The notes: a model not told the origin generated them from the letters alone. DNA of 37,651 nt from an uncultured Eggerthellaceae bacterium (GCA_934670115.1 CAKUOV010000023.1:1-37651), one strand, 5' to 3'; numbered from the stretch's first letter, positions 24,698-32,435 are shown. Program-made: numbers and translations.

Positions 24698-25180
24698 ATG
24701 GACATCATCATTGATATCAAGCATGGCGAAGACGCGTTAAAAGACATCGAGATCGAGAAACTATGTACATTTGCTTTGGATTATCAAGATGTTCCTAGCA
24801 ATGCAGAAGTTTCCGTTACGTTTGTCGATGATGAAGAGATTGCCGTCTTGAACAGCGAGTACCGCGGAAAAGAGGGTCCCACGGACGTTTTGTCGTTCGA
24901 ATGCGATGCGCTTGACGATGAGTTCATGTTGTTTGAGGACGATCAATTTGAAGAACCGGTCATCACGTTAGGCGATATCGTTATTGCTCCCGATGTTGCG
25001 GCCCGTCAATGCCTTGAATATGGAACAACGTTTTCCCAAGAGATCAGCTTGCTTCTTGTTCACGGGCTTTTGCACTTATGCGGCTACGACCATATGGTGG
25101 AAGAAGAAGCGGTTGTTATGGAGGGGCTCGAGAAAGAGATTCTTTCTGCGTGGTATGGTCATGAGGTTTCGTTTCGATGA
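24698..25180 (+). CDS. ybeY: Endoribonuclease YbeY
   Basis: 160 residues. YbeY is a metal-dependent RNase involved in 16S rRNA maturation and ribosome quality control. Seen: the zinc site HGLLHLCGYDH (His122, His126, His132) near the C-terminus, and the upstream strand GPTDVLSFECD. dgkA overlaps its end in an ATGA arrangement and era follows, the standard ybeY-dgkA-era order. An acidic insertion (about 72-87) after the central strand is somewhat longer than usual. Confidence 0.93.
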   Translation: MDIIIDIKHGEDALKDIEIEKLCTFALDYQDVPSNAEVSVTFVDDEEIAVLNSEYRGKEGPTDVLSFECDALDDEFMLFEDDQFEEPVITLGDIVIAPDVAARQCLEYGTTFSQEISLLLVHGLLHLCGYDHMVEEEAVVMEGLEKEILSAWYGHEVSFR

Positions 25181-25554
25181 GGCCAGACGGAACGCGGCAG
25201 ACTTTTGCGCAGGCTCTTTCGAACGCTGCTCGCGGCTTGCGCTACGGGGTGCGTTGCGAGCGAAATGTACGCATCGATTGCTGTTTTGCCGTCTTAGCTC
25301 TTGTACTCGCAGCGGTATTCCGTGTTTCTGCTGAACAATGGCTTGCTATCGTTATCTGTATTGCTGTCGTTGTGGCGTTTGAGCTGATGAACACCGCTGT
25401 TGAAGCATTAACGGATCTTGCGTCTCCGCAGCTTCATCCTTTGGCGGGGCGGGCGAAAGACTGTGCCGCTGCGGCGTGTCTTGTTGTGTCGGCCGGCGCA
25501 CTTGTTGTTGGAATGATTATTTTTGTACCGTATGTAGTTCACATATTTCTCTGA
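25177..25554 (+). CDS. dgkA: Diacylglycerol / undecaprenol kinase (DgkA family)
   Basis: 125 residues with three membrane helices (about 35-50, 53-75 and 100-122). Gram-positive members phosphorylate undecaprenol, recycling the lipid carrier for wall synthesis; proteobacterial ones use diacylglycerol. Seen: the active-site ELMNTAVEALTDL and the HPLAGRAKDCAAAA segment. The ATG overlaps the ybeY stop by four bases. Substrate cannot be settled from sequence; undecaprenol is the better guess for this lineage. Confidence 0.88.
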   Translation: MRPDGTRQTFAQALSNAARGLRYGVRCERNVRIDCCFAVLALVLAAVFRVSAEQWLAIVICIAVVVAFELMNTAVEALTDLASPQLHPLAGRAKDCAAAACLVVSAGALVVGMIIFVPYVVHIFL

Positions 25555-25565
25555 AAGGAATTTCG

Positions 25566-26501
25566 GTGAGCGAGAAATTAACATATAGCGACCTTGAACA
25601 AGAGGGTTTTCGATCGGGCTTTGTTGCTTTGGTTGGACGTCCGAATGCCGGCAAGTCAACGCTGCTCAACGCTTTGATTGGTAAGAAACTTGCTATTACG
25701 TCTGATACGGCTCAGACAACGCGGCATCGCTTTCGCGCTATCATTACGCGCAAGAATTTCCAAGCGATTCTTGTTGACACGCCGGGTCTGCATAAACCCA
25801 TTGATGCGCTGGGTGAGGAGCTTAACGTTTCCGCTTTGAAAGCGCTTGAAGACGTTGATGTGGTGGTTATGCTTATCGACGCCACGCAGCCTATTGGCTC
25901 GGGCGATGAGTGGGTTGCAAAACAGGTGGCGGCAGCGCGTGGTGCAAAACGCATTTGTGTCTTGTCCAAGACCGATATCGCTACAGAAGACCAGATAAAC
26001 AAGCAGCGTGAAGCAGCTGATAAGCTCTGCGCTTGGGATGCCATGGTGGCGCTTTCGTCAGTTTCGGGCAAAAATATCGACGCATTCCTTGAGGAAATGC
26101 TGTACTTCCTGCCCGAGGGTCCGGCATGGTTTCCGCCCGACATGGAAACCGATCAGCCGCTTGAAGTGCTTATTGCCGAGTTTATCCGCGAGAAGATCCT
26201 GCGTTCATTTGATGACGAGGTGCCGCACGCTATTGGCGTTCAGTGCGAGGAGTTCGAATACGACCGCAAGAAGGATCTGTATCGCATTTTCGCAAACATT
26301 TACGTGGAGCGCGAAAGCCAAAAAGGCATCATCATTGGCAAGCGCGGTGCGTCCATTAAGCAGATTGGCTCCGAGGCGCGTACTGATCTTGAGCAATTGC
26401 TTGGTTGCCGCGTGTGGCTTGATTTGCGCGTGAAAGTTAAGAAGAACTGGCGCAAAGATGCGAACCAAATTCGCCGCTTTGGTTACGGCGAAGGTGCGTA
26501 A
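25566..26501 (+). CDS. era: GTPase Era
   Basis: 311 residues from a GTG at 25566 with AAAGGA (25554-25559) at good spacing; the open frame upstream overlaps dgkA and does not look like Era. Era binds 16S rRNA and assists 30S assembly. Seen: G1 GRPNAGKST (24-32), DTPGLHKP from Asp71, a G4 of SKTD (134-137) where NKxD is the common form, and the C-terminal KH domain with GIIIGKRGASIKQIG. Neighbours ybeY and dgkA agree with the call. Confidence 0.95.
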   Translation: MSEKLTYSDLEQEGFRSGFVALVGRPNAGKSTLLNALIGKKLAITSDTAQTTRHRFRAIITRKNFQAILVDTPGLHKPIDALGEELNVSALKALEDVDVVVMLIDATQPIGSGDEWVAKQVAAARGAKRICVLSKTDIATEDQINKQREAADKLCAWDAMVALSSVSGKNIDAFLEEMLYFLPEGPAWFPPDMETDQPLEVLIAEFIREKILRSFDDEVPHAIGVQCEEFEYDRKKDLYRIFANIYVERESQKGIIIGKRGASIKQIGSEARTDLEQLLGCRVWLDLRVKVKKNWRKDANQIRRFGYGEGA

Positions 26502-26536
26502 TGTTGCATTTACGCGGTTCACGTGGCGATATGCGC

Positions 26537-26601
26537 TATACTTTTTGTTGAATTTACAGCTTTCAAAGATTTGCCTTGTGCAGCTTTGGGTTGCGCAAGG
26601 C
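26537..26601 (+). promoter_or_regulatory. Possible promoter and leader hairpin before the PASTA protein gene
   Basis: TATACT (26537-26542) could be a -10 box, without a good -35. Downstream GCCTTGTGCA (26573-26582) pairs with TGCGCAAGGC (26592-26601) over a 9-base loop, with one G-U pair. No T-run follows, so it is a leader hairpin or operator rather than an era terminator. Confidence 0.4.
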
Positions 26602-26634
26602 AAGCTGAGCGAAACAGATGTTGAAGGATACCTT

Positions 26635-28137
26635 ATGATTTGCCCAAAATGCAGCAGCGAAAACAGACCAGGGGCTAAATTTTGCGATGAATGTGGCACC
26701 ACGCTTTGCGATGCCAACGTGGACGCTTCGGTTGAGCAGGCGCTTTCCAAGGATTCGGCCGCCCAAACGGTGGTGCTTCCTGTCATTGAGCCTTCCTATG
26801 CGTGTGACCAGGAACAACCCAAAGATACGACCGAAAAGGACTTTGATTACTCTGATCCCACGTTTTCTTTCGACGAGCTTCCCGTTGCGGACGAAGTACT
26901 CGCTGCTTCGTCCGGAGAATACGAAAACGACGGTTCTGCCGATGAATGTGCGACTCAAAATAACGCCGAAGAAGAGGTTCCATCGGCGTTATCTGCCGAG
27001 GCTACGATTGACTTGAAGCAACTTCGTGAACTGCTTCCGGAAACAGAGCCCGAAAACGAAGCATTTAGCGGGCTTGAGCAATCGAATTACGAAGAAATGG
27101 CTTTGGTGACCCCTTGGGAAAAGGGCGCCACTATGAAGATGAAGCCCATTGAAGCAACGGGCAACGCCAAGGCGGACAAGCAGCGCACCTTTGTGTCGGG
27201 TGAAGATGACGTGAAGCCCCACAAGAGCAAGAAACCGCTCATCATTGCATTGATTGTGGTTCTGATTGCGGCAGCGGCTGCGTTTGGCACGTGGTACTTT
27301 GAACTGTGGGGTGGCTACAAAGTGCCCGATGTTGTTGGTATGAGCCAGGAATCTGCCCAGAGCGTTTTGACCGAAAAAGGCTTCAATATTCGCGTTGAGC
27401 AGGTGAAATCCGATGATGAAGAAGGTGTTGTTCTGCTCACCGACCCGCAAGCGGGCGCGCGCCTGAACGAAGGCGGTGAAGTAGTGCTGCATGTATCGGT
27501 TTCTCGTACCATGCCTTCTATTGTCGGTTCAACGAAAGATGATGCCGATGCAAAACTTAAAGCGGAGGGCTTCGTCAATATTACATATAAAACGGAAAAA
27601 TCGAACGAGCTCGAAGCAAGCGTGCTGAGCGTTTCGCCTGAAGTTGGCTCAAAGCTCAAGGCTTCGTATCCGATAACGGTTGTGGTGGCCGAGCCGTATC
27701 GTGTCCCCGATGTAGTGGGGAAGGGTAAAGATGAAGCCACGGCTCTTCTTGAAGGAGAGGGTTACACCGTTGCCGTTAAGCGTGTGTATACCGAGCAGGA
27801 ATCCGAAGGCACCGTTTTGTCAACTGATCCGCAGGCCGACGAAAAGCTTAATTCGGGAGAAACAGTTACCATTTCCGTTGCCGTTTCGCGTGAGCGAGAG
27901 TTGGTGAGCGTTGCACAAGGAGCTTTTGCGTCGGGCACGCGTCATACCGTGTCAGGCGTGAATTACGAGGTGAGCTCCTTGTCATCGGTTTCTTACCAGG
28001 GAAATGACGTTACCGCCGTGCATGTTACAGCTCGTCCTTATACTGTGTTTCTTGGGGTAACCATGTTCCTTGATCCGACCGATTATACGTGGACGGTGTC
28101 GTGGACCTCGGACAACCAAATTGCTTCGATTTCCTAG
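26635..28137 (+). CDS. Zinc-ribbon, single-pass membrane protein with three PASTA repeats
   Basis: 500 residues from the ATG at 26635 (AAGGA at 26624-26628); the open frame extends back into era but is unlikely to be used. Seen: an N-terminal zinc ribbon with two CxxC pairs (CPKC, CDEC; residues 3-21), a long acidic low-complexity region (about 30-190), a basic stretch then a membrane helix (about 202-222), three PASTA repeats beginning at 230, 293 and 357, and an unassigned beta-rich C-terminal region (about 421-500). PASTA repeats bind muropeptides or lipid II-type ligands in Ser/Thr kinases and penicillin-binding proteins, but no kinase or transpeptidase is present. Topology is probably N-inside, PASTA-outside. 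Function is unknown; a cell-wall sensor or scaffold is an inference. Confidence 0.85.
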   Translation: MICPKCSSENRPGAKFCDECGTTLCDANVDASVEQALSKDSAAQTVVLPVIEPSYACDQEQPKDTTEKDFDYSDPTFSFDELPVADEVLAASSGEYENDGSADECATQNNAEEEVPSALSAEATIDLKQLRELLPETEPENEAFSGLEQSNYEEMALVTPWEKGATMKMKPIEATGNAKADKQRTFVSGEDDVKPHKSKKPLIIALIVVLIAAAAAFGTWYFELWGGYKVPDVVGMSQESAQSVLTEKGFNIRVEQVKSDDEEGVVLLTDPQAGARLNEGGEVVLHVSVSRTMPSIVGSTKDDADAKLKAEGFVNITYKTEKSNELEASVLSVSPEVGSKLKASYPITVVVAEPYRVPDVVGKGKDEATALLEGEGYTVAVKRVYTEQESEGTVLSTDPQADEKLNSGETVTISVAVSRERELVSVAQGAFASGTRHTVSGVNYEVSSLSSVSYQGNDVTAVHVTARPYTVFLGVTMFLDPTDYTWTVSWTSDNQIASIS

Positions 28138-28142
28138 TTCGC

Positions 28143-28931
28143 ATGCCTTCACAGATAACAATCACCGGTGTTGTTCTGAAAAAAACGAAGCTCGGTGAAG
28201 CTGACCTTATTGTCACGCTGCTTGCAGAAGACGGTTCGTGCGCGCAGGTTGTTGCGCGGGGGGCGCGGAAGCCAAAGAACTCGTTCGCATCGCGTTTGGA
28301 GCTTTTCAGCTGCGTTGAGCTGTTTTGCGCGGCAACAAAGGGTTTGCCGCTGGTGCAGGAAGCGCGTCTTGTTGATGCGCATGCGCCGCTTCGTCTTGAT
28401 TTCGATCGTTCGACGGCGGCTTCGGTGGTGGCGGAGCTTGTGGCAAAAGCGACCCATGAAGATGTTGCTACACCGCGGCTTTTTCCTTTATGCGATGCCT
28501 GTTTGCGCGCGATGACGCAGTGTGCTCCTGAAAAGTCATACGCGCTTGCGCTGGCTACCTGCCTTAAGGTGTTCGCATTCGTTGGCTTACGTCCGCGGTT
28601 TTCCGCGTGCGCATCGTGTGGGGAAGTGCTGTTTGAGCGTGATGGCGCGGGGGCTTCGTTTGTAGCTTTTGCGTCGGCAGAAGGTGGTTGTTTGTGCGAT
28701 ACATGCGCTGCATCTGCCGAAACGGTTTTAGCACAAGTGAGTTTCATACAGTGGCTCGACGCGTTGCTGTATGCAACGTTTGACCAGGTTGTTGAAATGG
28801 ATGTACCGGCACAAGTGCTCAGTTACGGGTTTCATTTCGTGCAAGATTGGGGGCGCGTTCATTTGGGTGCACACCTGAAATCAATTCCGTTTTTGCTCAC
28901 AAACGCTACGCTTGCTGAGCCGCAGTGCTAG
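28143..28931 (+). CDS. recO: DNA repair protein RecO
   Basis: 262 residues from the ATG at 28143; an in-frame upstream start would overlap the preceding gene. RecO helps load RecA onto SSB-coated DNA in the RecFOR pathway and anneals strands. Seen: the N-terminal OB fold (ITGVVLKKTKLGEADLIVTLL), the GARKPKNSF loop, a helical middle and a zinc-binding set CASC...CLCDTC in the C-terminal half. It follows the PASTA gene by 5 bases. era and recO are usually close in Gram-positive genomes; here the PASTA gene is interposed. Confidence 0.92.
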   Translation: MPSQITITGVVLKKTKLGEADLIVTLLAEDGSCAQVVARGARKPKNSFASRLELFSCVELFCAATKGLPLVQEARLVDAHAPLRLDFDRSTAASVVAELVAKATHEDVATPRLFPLCDACLRAMTQCAPEKSYALALATCLKVFAFVGLRPRFSACASCGEVLFERDGAGASFVAFASAEGGCLCDTCAASAETVLAQVSFIQWLDALLYATFDQVVEMDVPAQVLSYGFHFVQDWGRVHLGAHLKSIPFLLTNATLAEPQC

Positions 28932-28959
28932 AATGCGAAAAAACAAACAGGAGGTTATT

Positions 28960-29223
28960 ATGTATACGTATCGTACGAAAGGCACGTGCTGCCGTGCGTT
29001 CAATGTCGAGCTTGACGGCGATGTGGTAAAGGAAATCCAATACTTCGGCGGTTGCGATGGCAATCTGAAGGCAATCAGCAAAATTGCCCAGGGGATGACC
29101 GTTGATCAACTTGCTGCTGCATGGGAGGGGAATACGTGTGGCAACAAGCCCACGTCTTGCGCTGACCAGCTGGTAAAGGCTTTGCGCGCCGCCCAGGCAG
29201 AACAGGCCAAGGAAGAAGCATAA
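28960..29223 (+). CDS. Small TSCPD-domain protein (TIGR03905-like)
   Basis: 87 residues from the ATG at 28960 with CAGGAGG (28948-28954). The sequence resembles small proteins with the TSCPD domain, a cysteine-containing module also found at the C-terminus of vitamin B12-dependent ribonucleotide reductases. Seen: GTCCRAF, FGGCDGNLKAISKI, WEGNTCGNKPTSCADQLVKAL, giving five cysteines that could bind metal, and a charged C-terminal helix. The biochemical role of the stand-alone family is not known to me. It sits 28 bases after recO and before the rpsO leader, so probably ends that operon. Confidence 0.8.
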   Translation: MYTYRTKGTCCRAFNVELDGDVVKEIQYFGGCDGNLKAISKIAQGMTVDQLAAAWEGNTCGNKPTSCADQLVKALRAAQAEQAKEEA

Positions 29224-29239
29224 CGCTGTTCCCGCTTCC

Positions 29240-29272
29240 TTGTTGACAAATTACCCCACCTTTTGTCAACAA
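29240..29272 (+). repeat. Perfect 10-13-10 inverted repeat upstream of rpsO
   Basis: TTGTTGACAA (29240-29249) and TTGTCAACAA (29263-29272) are exact reverse complements with a 13-base spacer, 16 bases after the TSCPD gene. The A+T-rich stem and lack of a clean T-tract make it a weak terminator at best. The left arm contains a consensus -35 TTGACA, but no -10 is found at the right distance. An operator is possible. Confidence 0.6.
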
Positions 29273-29370
29273 TTGCGTAGTTTCCCGGCGCAAGTTTCTC
29301 TTCGCTTGTGGATTTTCCTGTTTATCAGCGATTTTCCTTGCATTTCCCAACATTATCGAATATTGTACAA

Positions 29371-29404
29371 AGGCTGTGCAAAAAGCTCAGCCTCTTGTTT
29401 CTTA
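29371..29404 (+). terminator. Possible weak terminator or attenuator before rpsO
   Basis: AGGCTG (29371-29376) pairs with CAGCCT (29388-29393) over an 11-base loop, followed by the T-rich CTTGTTTCTT. It may end upstream transcription or act in the rpsO leader. The stem is short and the T-run broken, so support is modest. Confidence 0.35.
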
Positions 29405-29453
29405 GTCGCCTTGGTTCACCGCCATACGTACTCAGAGACAAAGAGCAGTGAAA

Positions 29454-29491
29454 CGATGCGCAGGGCATCGCAGCAAAGCGGTTTTATCCGC
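29454..29491 (+). promoter_or_regulatory. Candidate rpsO leader structure
   Basis: Two adjacent hairpins end just before the rpsO ribosome-binding site: CGATGC/GCATCG (29454-29459/29465-29470, 5-base loop) and GCGG/CCGC (29478-29481/29488-29491). S15 is known to repress its own translation in several bacteria through leader structures that differ by lineage. This position fits such a control element, but I recognise no described class. Confidence 0.4.
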
Positions 29492-29506
29492 GGAAAGGTG
29501 GCTGAA

Positions 29507-29794
29507 ATGGCTGACAAACTCAGCATCAGCAAAGAGCGTACGGCAGAACTCATCAAAGAATTCGGCAAGAACGAGCATGATTCTGGTAGTGCAGAGGTTC
29601 AGGTTGCTATTCTTTCCGAGCGTATTCGCAACCTCACGGAGCATCTGAAGGTGCACAAGAAGGACAATCACACCCGCCGTGGTCTGATGATGCTCATTGG
29701 TAAGCGTCGTGGCCTTTTGAAGCACATCAAGGATCAGGATATCGATGCATATCGTGCTCTTATCAAGAAGTTGGGCATCCGCGACAACATCTAA
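29507..29794 (+). CDS. rpsO: 30S ribosomal protein S15
   Basis: 95 residues from the ATG at 29507, with GGAAAGG (29492-29498) eight bases upstream; the frame stays open upstream but the extra sequence is the structured leader. S15 binds the 16S central domain early in 30S assembly. Seen: EFGKNEHDSGSAEVQVAILSERI, the HKKDNHTRRGLMMLIGKRR rRNA-binding segment and the conserved C-terminal YRALIKKLGIR. A few extra N-terminal residues compared with the 89-residue E. coli protein are normal. pnp follows, as in most bacteria. Confidence 0.96.
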   Translation: MADKLSISKERTAELIKEFGKNEHDSGSAEVQVAILSERIRNLTEHLKVHKKDNHTRRGLMMLIGKRRGLLKHIKDQDIDAYRALIKKLGIRDNI

Positions 29795-29804
29795 TTCGAG
29801 TTCA

Positions 29805-29828
29805 AAGACCCGCCTTCGGGCGGGTCTT
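29805..29828 (+). terminator. Hairpin after rpsO (terminator-like)
   Basis: A perfect 10-bp stem AAGACCCGCC/GGCGGGTCTT (29805-29814/29819-29828) with a TTCG tetraloop lies 11 bases past the rpsO stop. The stem is strong but the T-run is only part of the stem, so it may give partial termination or protect the rpsO 3' end while pnp is also transcribed. Confidence 0.65.
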
Positions 29829-29875
29829 GCGCTGCATGGGGCCTTTTCATACGGAAGTGGAAAGGCTTGCGGTCG

Positions 29876-29929
29876 AAAGCGCAAGGGCGCTTTTGCTCGT
29901 GACTGAGCAGCTTGAGTTGCTGCTCAGTC
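29876..29929 (+). promoter_or_regulatory. pnp leader with two hairpins
   Basis: AAAGCGC/GCGCTTT (29876-29882/29887-29893) is followed by a perfect 11-bp stem GACTGAGCAGC/GCTGCTCAGTC (29901-29911/29919-29929, 7-base loop), ending 50 bases before the pnp ATG. In E. coli, pnp controls itself through RNase III cleavage of a leader stem-loop; this could serve a similar role, but that is inference. Confidence 0.55.
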
Positions 29930-29979
29930 GAAGAAGCTTGCGTGCAATAGGGCATGCAGGAAGAGAAAGAAAGAAAAGA

Positions 29980-32187
29980 ATGGAAAAAATTGTTGAAGAG
30001 TTCGAGCTTTACGGCAAGAAGTACAAGTTCGAGACCGGTGAGCTGGCAAAACAGACTACGGGTGCTGTTCTGGTAAGCCAGGGTGACACCACGATTTTGG
30101 TGACCTCTGTTGTCTCCCGCGAAGAGAAGAACTACGACTTCTTCCCGTTGACCGTTGACTACATTGAAAAGATGTACTCCGTTGGCCGCATTCCGGGCGG
30201 CTACCTGAAACGCGAAGCTCGTCCTTCTGAATTTGGCACGTTGACGGCTCGCATGATTGACCGTCCTATTCGTACGGGCTTTCCCGAGGGCTTCAAGCAG
30301 GAAGTTCACATTGTTGCTACGACGTTTGTGTGCGATCGCGAAAACACCCCCGATGTCATCTGCGTTATGGGTGCATCCGCTGCCCTGATGGTGGGCGGCG
30401 CACCGTTTGAGGGCCCTGCTGCCTGCGTGCGCATTGGTCGCAACAAGGAAACGGGCGAGTTCATTGTGAACCCGACTTATGCCGAAATGGAGAACTCCGA
30501 TCTTGAGTTGACCATCGCTGGTACGAAAGACTTCATCTCCATGGTTGAAGCGGGTGCCGAGGAAATCACCGAAGAAGATATGCTTGCTGCTATGAACTTC
30601 GGCCAGGAAGCCATCGCTGCATTCTGCGAGCATCAGGCCGCGTTCCTTGCCAAGGTGAACCCGACGCCTATCGAGTACAAGATTCACGAAGCCGACCCGT
30701 GCATTGCTGAGCGCGTTGAGGCATATTATGGCGATATGGCCGCTGCCCTGAAAGATGCCGATAAACTGAATCGCGTTGCGAAAGTTGAAGAGCTGAAGGC
30801 ACGCATCAAGGAAGAGAGCTTCTCGGAAGAGGAACGCGCTGCTTGGGGTGCGGATATCGCAGCTGCCTGCAAGAGCCTTGAGAAGCGTGCGATGCGCAAG
30901 ATGGTTATCGAGACGGGCGAGCGCGCTGATGGTCGTGCCGTTAATGAGATTCGTCCTTTGCATATTGTGCCCGGTTATCTGCCGCGTGTTCATGGTTCTG
31001 GTTTGTTCCAGCGTGGCCAAACGCAGGTCATGAGCATCTGCACGTTGGGCATGCTCAACGAATGGCAGCGCCTTGATACCATTGAACCGGTCGAGGGCAA
31101 GCGCTACATGCATCATTACAACTTCCCGCCGTACTGCACGGGCGAAGTTGGTCGCATGGGTTCTCCCAAGCGCCGCGAGATCGGTCATGGTGCCTTGGCA
31201 GAGCGCGCTTTGCGTCCCATGATTCCTTCCGAAGATGAATTCCCGTATTCCATTCGCGTTGTCTCTGAGGTTTTGGAGTCGAACGGTTCTTCCTCCATGG
31301 CTTCTACCTGCGGTTCTACGCTTGCTCTGATGGATGCTGGCGTTCCGCTGAAGCGCCCCGTGTCTGGCATTGCCATGGGCCTTATCAAGGAAGGCGACGA
31401 TGTTGTCATTCTGTCCGACATTCAGGGTCTGGAAGACTTCCTGGGCGATATGGACTTCAAAGTATGCGGCACTGAAAAGGGTATTACCGCTCTTCAGATG
31501 GACAACAAGGCCAAGGGTCTGTCCACGGAAATCCTCGGTCGCGCGCTTGCGCAGGCAAAAGAGGGCCGTGCGTTCATTTTGGCTGCAATGCTGAACGAGA
31601 TTGCAGCGCCGCGTGAGCAGCTTCGTGATACCGCTCCGCGTATCGAGACCATTCACATTCCCGTTGACAAGATCCGCGAAGTGATTGGCACGGGCGGCAA
31701 GGTTGTCCGCAGCATCCAAGAGGAAACCGGCGCTACCATTGAGATTCAAGAAGACGGCACCATTCATATTGCTGCCGTTGAAGGACCTGCTGGTGATGTT
31801 GCAAAGGCAATGATTCTTGATATCGTTCGCGAGCCTGAAGTGGGCGAACGCTACGAGGGCACCGTTGTGGGCATCAAGGATTTTGGCGCATTCATCAAGC
31901 TTACGTCAAGCAAAGACGGCCTTCTTCATATTTCCCGCATGGCAAACGGTCGTGTAGGCAAGGTTGAAGATGTTCTGAACTTGGGCGATGTTGTTGAGGT
32001 TGAAGTCATTGAGGTGGATCCGAAGACGGGAAAGATTTCTCTTGATCGCCTGAACAAGCCCGATGCACCTGAAAGCACGGTTGACGCACGTCCTGGTCGT
32101 GGCGAGCGCTCCGAGCGCAATGGTCATCGCTGCGATCGCGACCGCGGTGATCGTTCTGGTCGTACTCCGCGTCGTCGTCACGAGTAA
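29980..32187 (+). CDS. pnp: Polyribonucleotide nucleotidyltransferase (PNPase)
   Basis: 735 residues from the ATG at 29980, which begins the recognisable family sequence (MEKIVEEFELYGKKYKFETGEL). The ribosome-binding site is poor, only purine-rich sequence. PNPase degrades RNA 3' to 5' with phosphate and can add tails in reverse. Seen: two RNase PH domains (about 1-140 and 310-530) with an all-helical linker, the second containing SNGSSSMASTCGSTLALMDAG, a KH domain (IREVIGTGGKVVRSIQEE, about 560-580), an S1 domain (about 620-690) and a short Arg/Gly/Asp-rich tail ending RTPRRRHE. The basic tail probably adds RNA contact. Confidence 0.95.
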   Translation: MEKIVEEFELYGKKYKFETGELAKQTTGAVLVSQGDTTILVTSVVSREEKNYDFFPLTVDYIEKMYSVGRIPGGYLKREARPSEFGTLTARMIDRPIRTGFPEGFKQEVHIVATTFVCDRENTPDVICVMGASAALMVGGAPFEGPAACVRIGRNKETGEFIVNPTYAEMENSDLELTIAGTKDFISMVEAGAEEITEEDMLAAMNFGQEAIAAFCEHQAAFLAKVNPTPIEYKIHEADPCIAERVEAYYGDMAAALKDADKLNRVAKVEELKARIKEESFSEEERAAWGADIAAACKSLEKRAMRKMVIETGERADGRAVNEIRPLHIVPGYLPRVHGSGLFQRGQTQVMSICTLGMLNEWQRLDTIEPVEGKRYMHHYNFPPYCTGEVGRMGSPKRREIGHGALAERALRPMIPSEDEFPYSIRVVSEVLESNGSSSMASTCGSTLALMDAGVPLKRPVSGIAMGLIKEGDDVVILSDIQGLEDFLGDMDFKVCGTEKGITALQMDNKAKGLSTEILGRALAQAKEGRAFILAAMLNEIAAPREQLRDTAPRIETIHIPVDKIREVIGTGGKVVRSIQEETGATIEIQEDGTIHIAAVEGPAGDVAKAMILDIVREPEVGERYEGTVVGIKDFGAFIKLTSSKDGLLHISRMANGRVGKVEDVLNLGDVVEVEVIEVDPKTGKISLDRLNKPDAPESTVDARPGRGERSERNGHRCDRDRGDRSGRTPRRRHE

Positions 32188-32269
32188 GCGTCCGTTCACT
32201 GCACCGCGATTGCAATTATCGGGTACATGAGTGCTGCGGGTTTCGCTCGAATCGCTGGTGAATTACGTG

Positions 32270-32303
32270 GTTCCCCTGCCTGGTGCGGGGGAACTGCTTT
32301 TTT
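32270..32303 (+). terminator. Intrinsic terminator after pnp
   Basis: GTTCCCCTGC (32270-32279) pairs with GCGGGGGAAC (32285-32294), one G-U pair, 5-base loop, then TGC and TTTTTT (32298-32303). It is the clearest terminator in the window and separates rpsO-pnp from dapB. Confidence 0.92.
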
Positions 32304-32373
32304 GAAAACTTTATGAATGCGAGCGTATCCACGATGCGTTCGCCGTGTCAGACGGTACTTGTAAGGCATTTTT

Positions 32374-32435
32374 CAACCCGCAATACATAAACAGGATGCA
32401 TAATGCATAAAAACAAATTTTCGTTGCGGGGGTTG
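32374..32435 (+). promoter_or_regulatory. dapB upstream region with long-range pairing
   Basis: CAACCCGCAA (32374-32383) can pair with TTGCGGGGGTTG (32424-32435), leaving two bulged G residues; the right arm holds the only purine-rich ribosome-binding candidate for dapB. Between them lie two ATGCAT copies (32396-32401, 32403-32408) and a CATAAT. Only 134 bases separate the pnp terminator from dapB, and I see no lysine riboswitch. Confidence 0.35.

Noticed and set aside
29791..31767. A 658-codon open frame on the - strand across pnp
   Set aside because: It is antisense to a clear PNPase and results from codon bias; the translation shows no recognisable domain.
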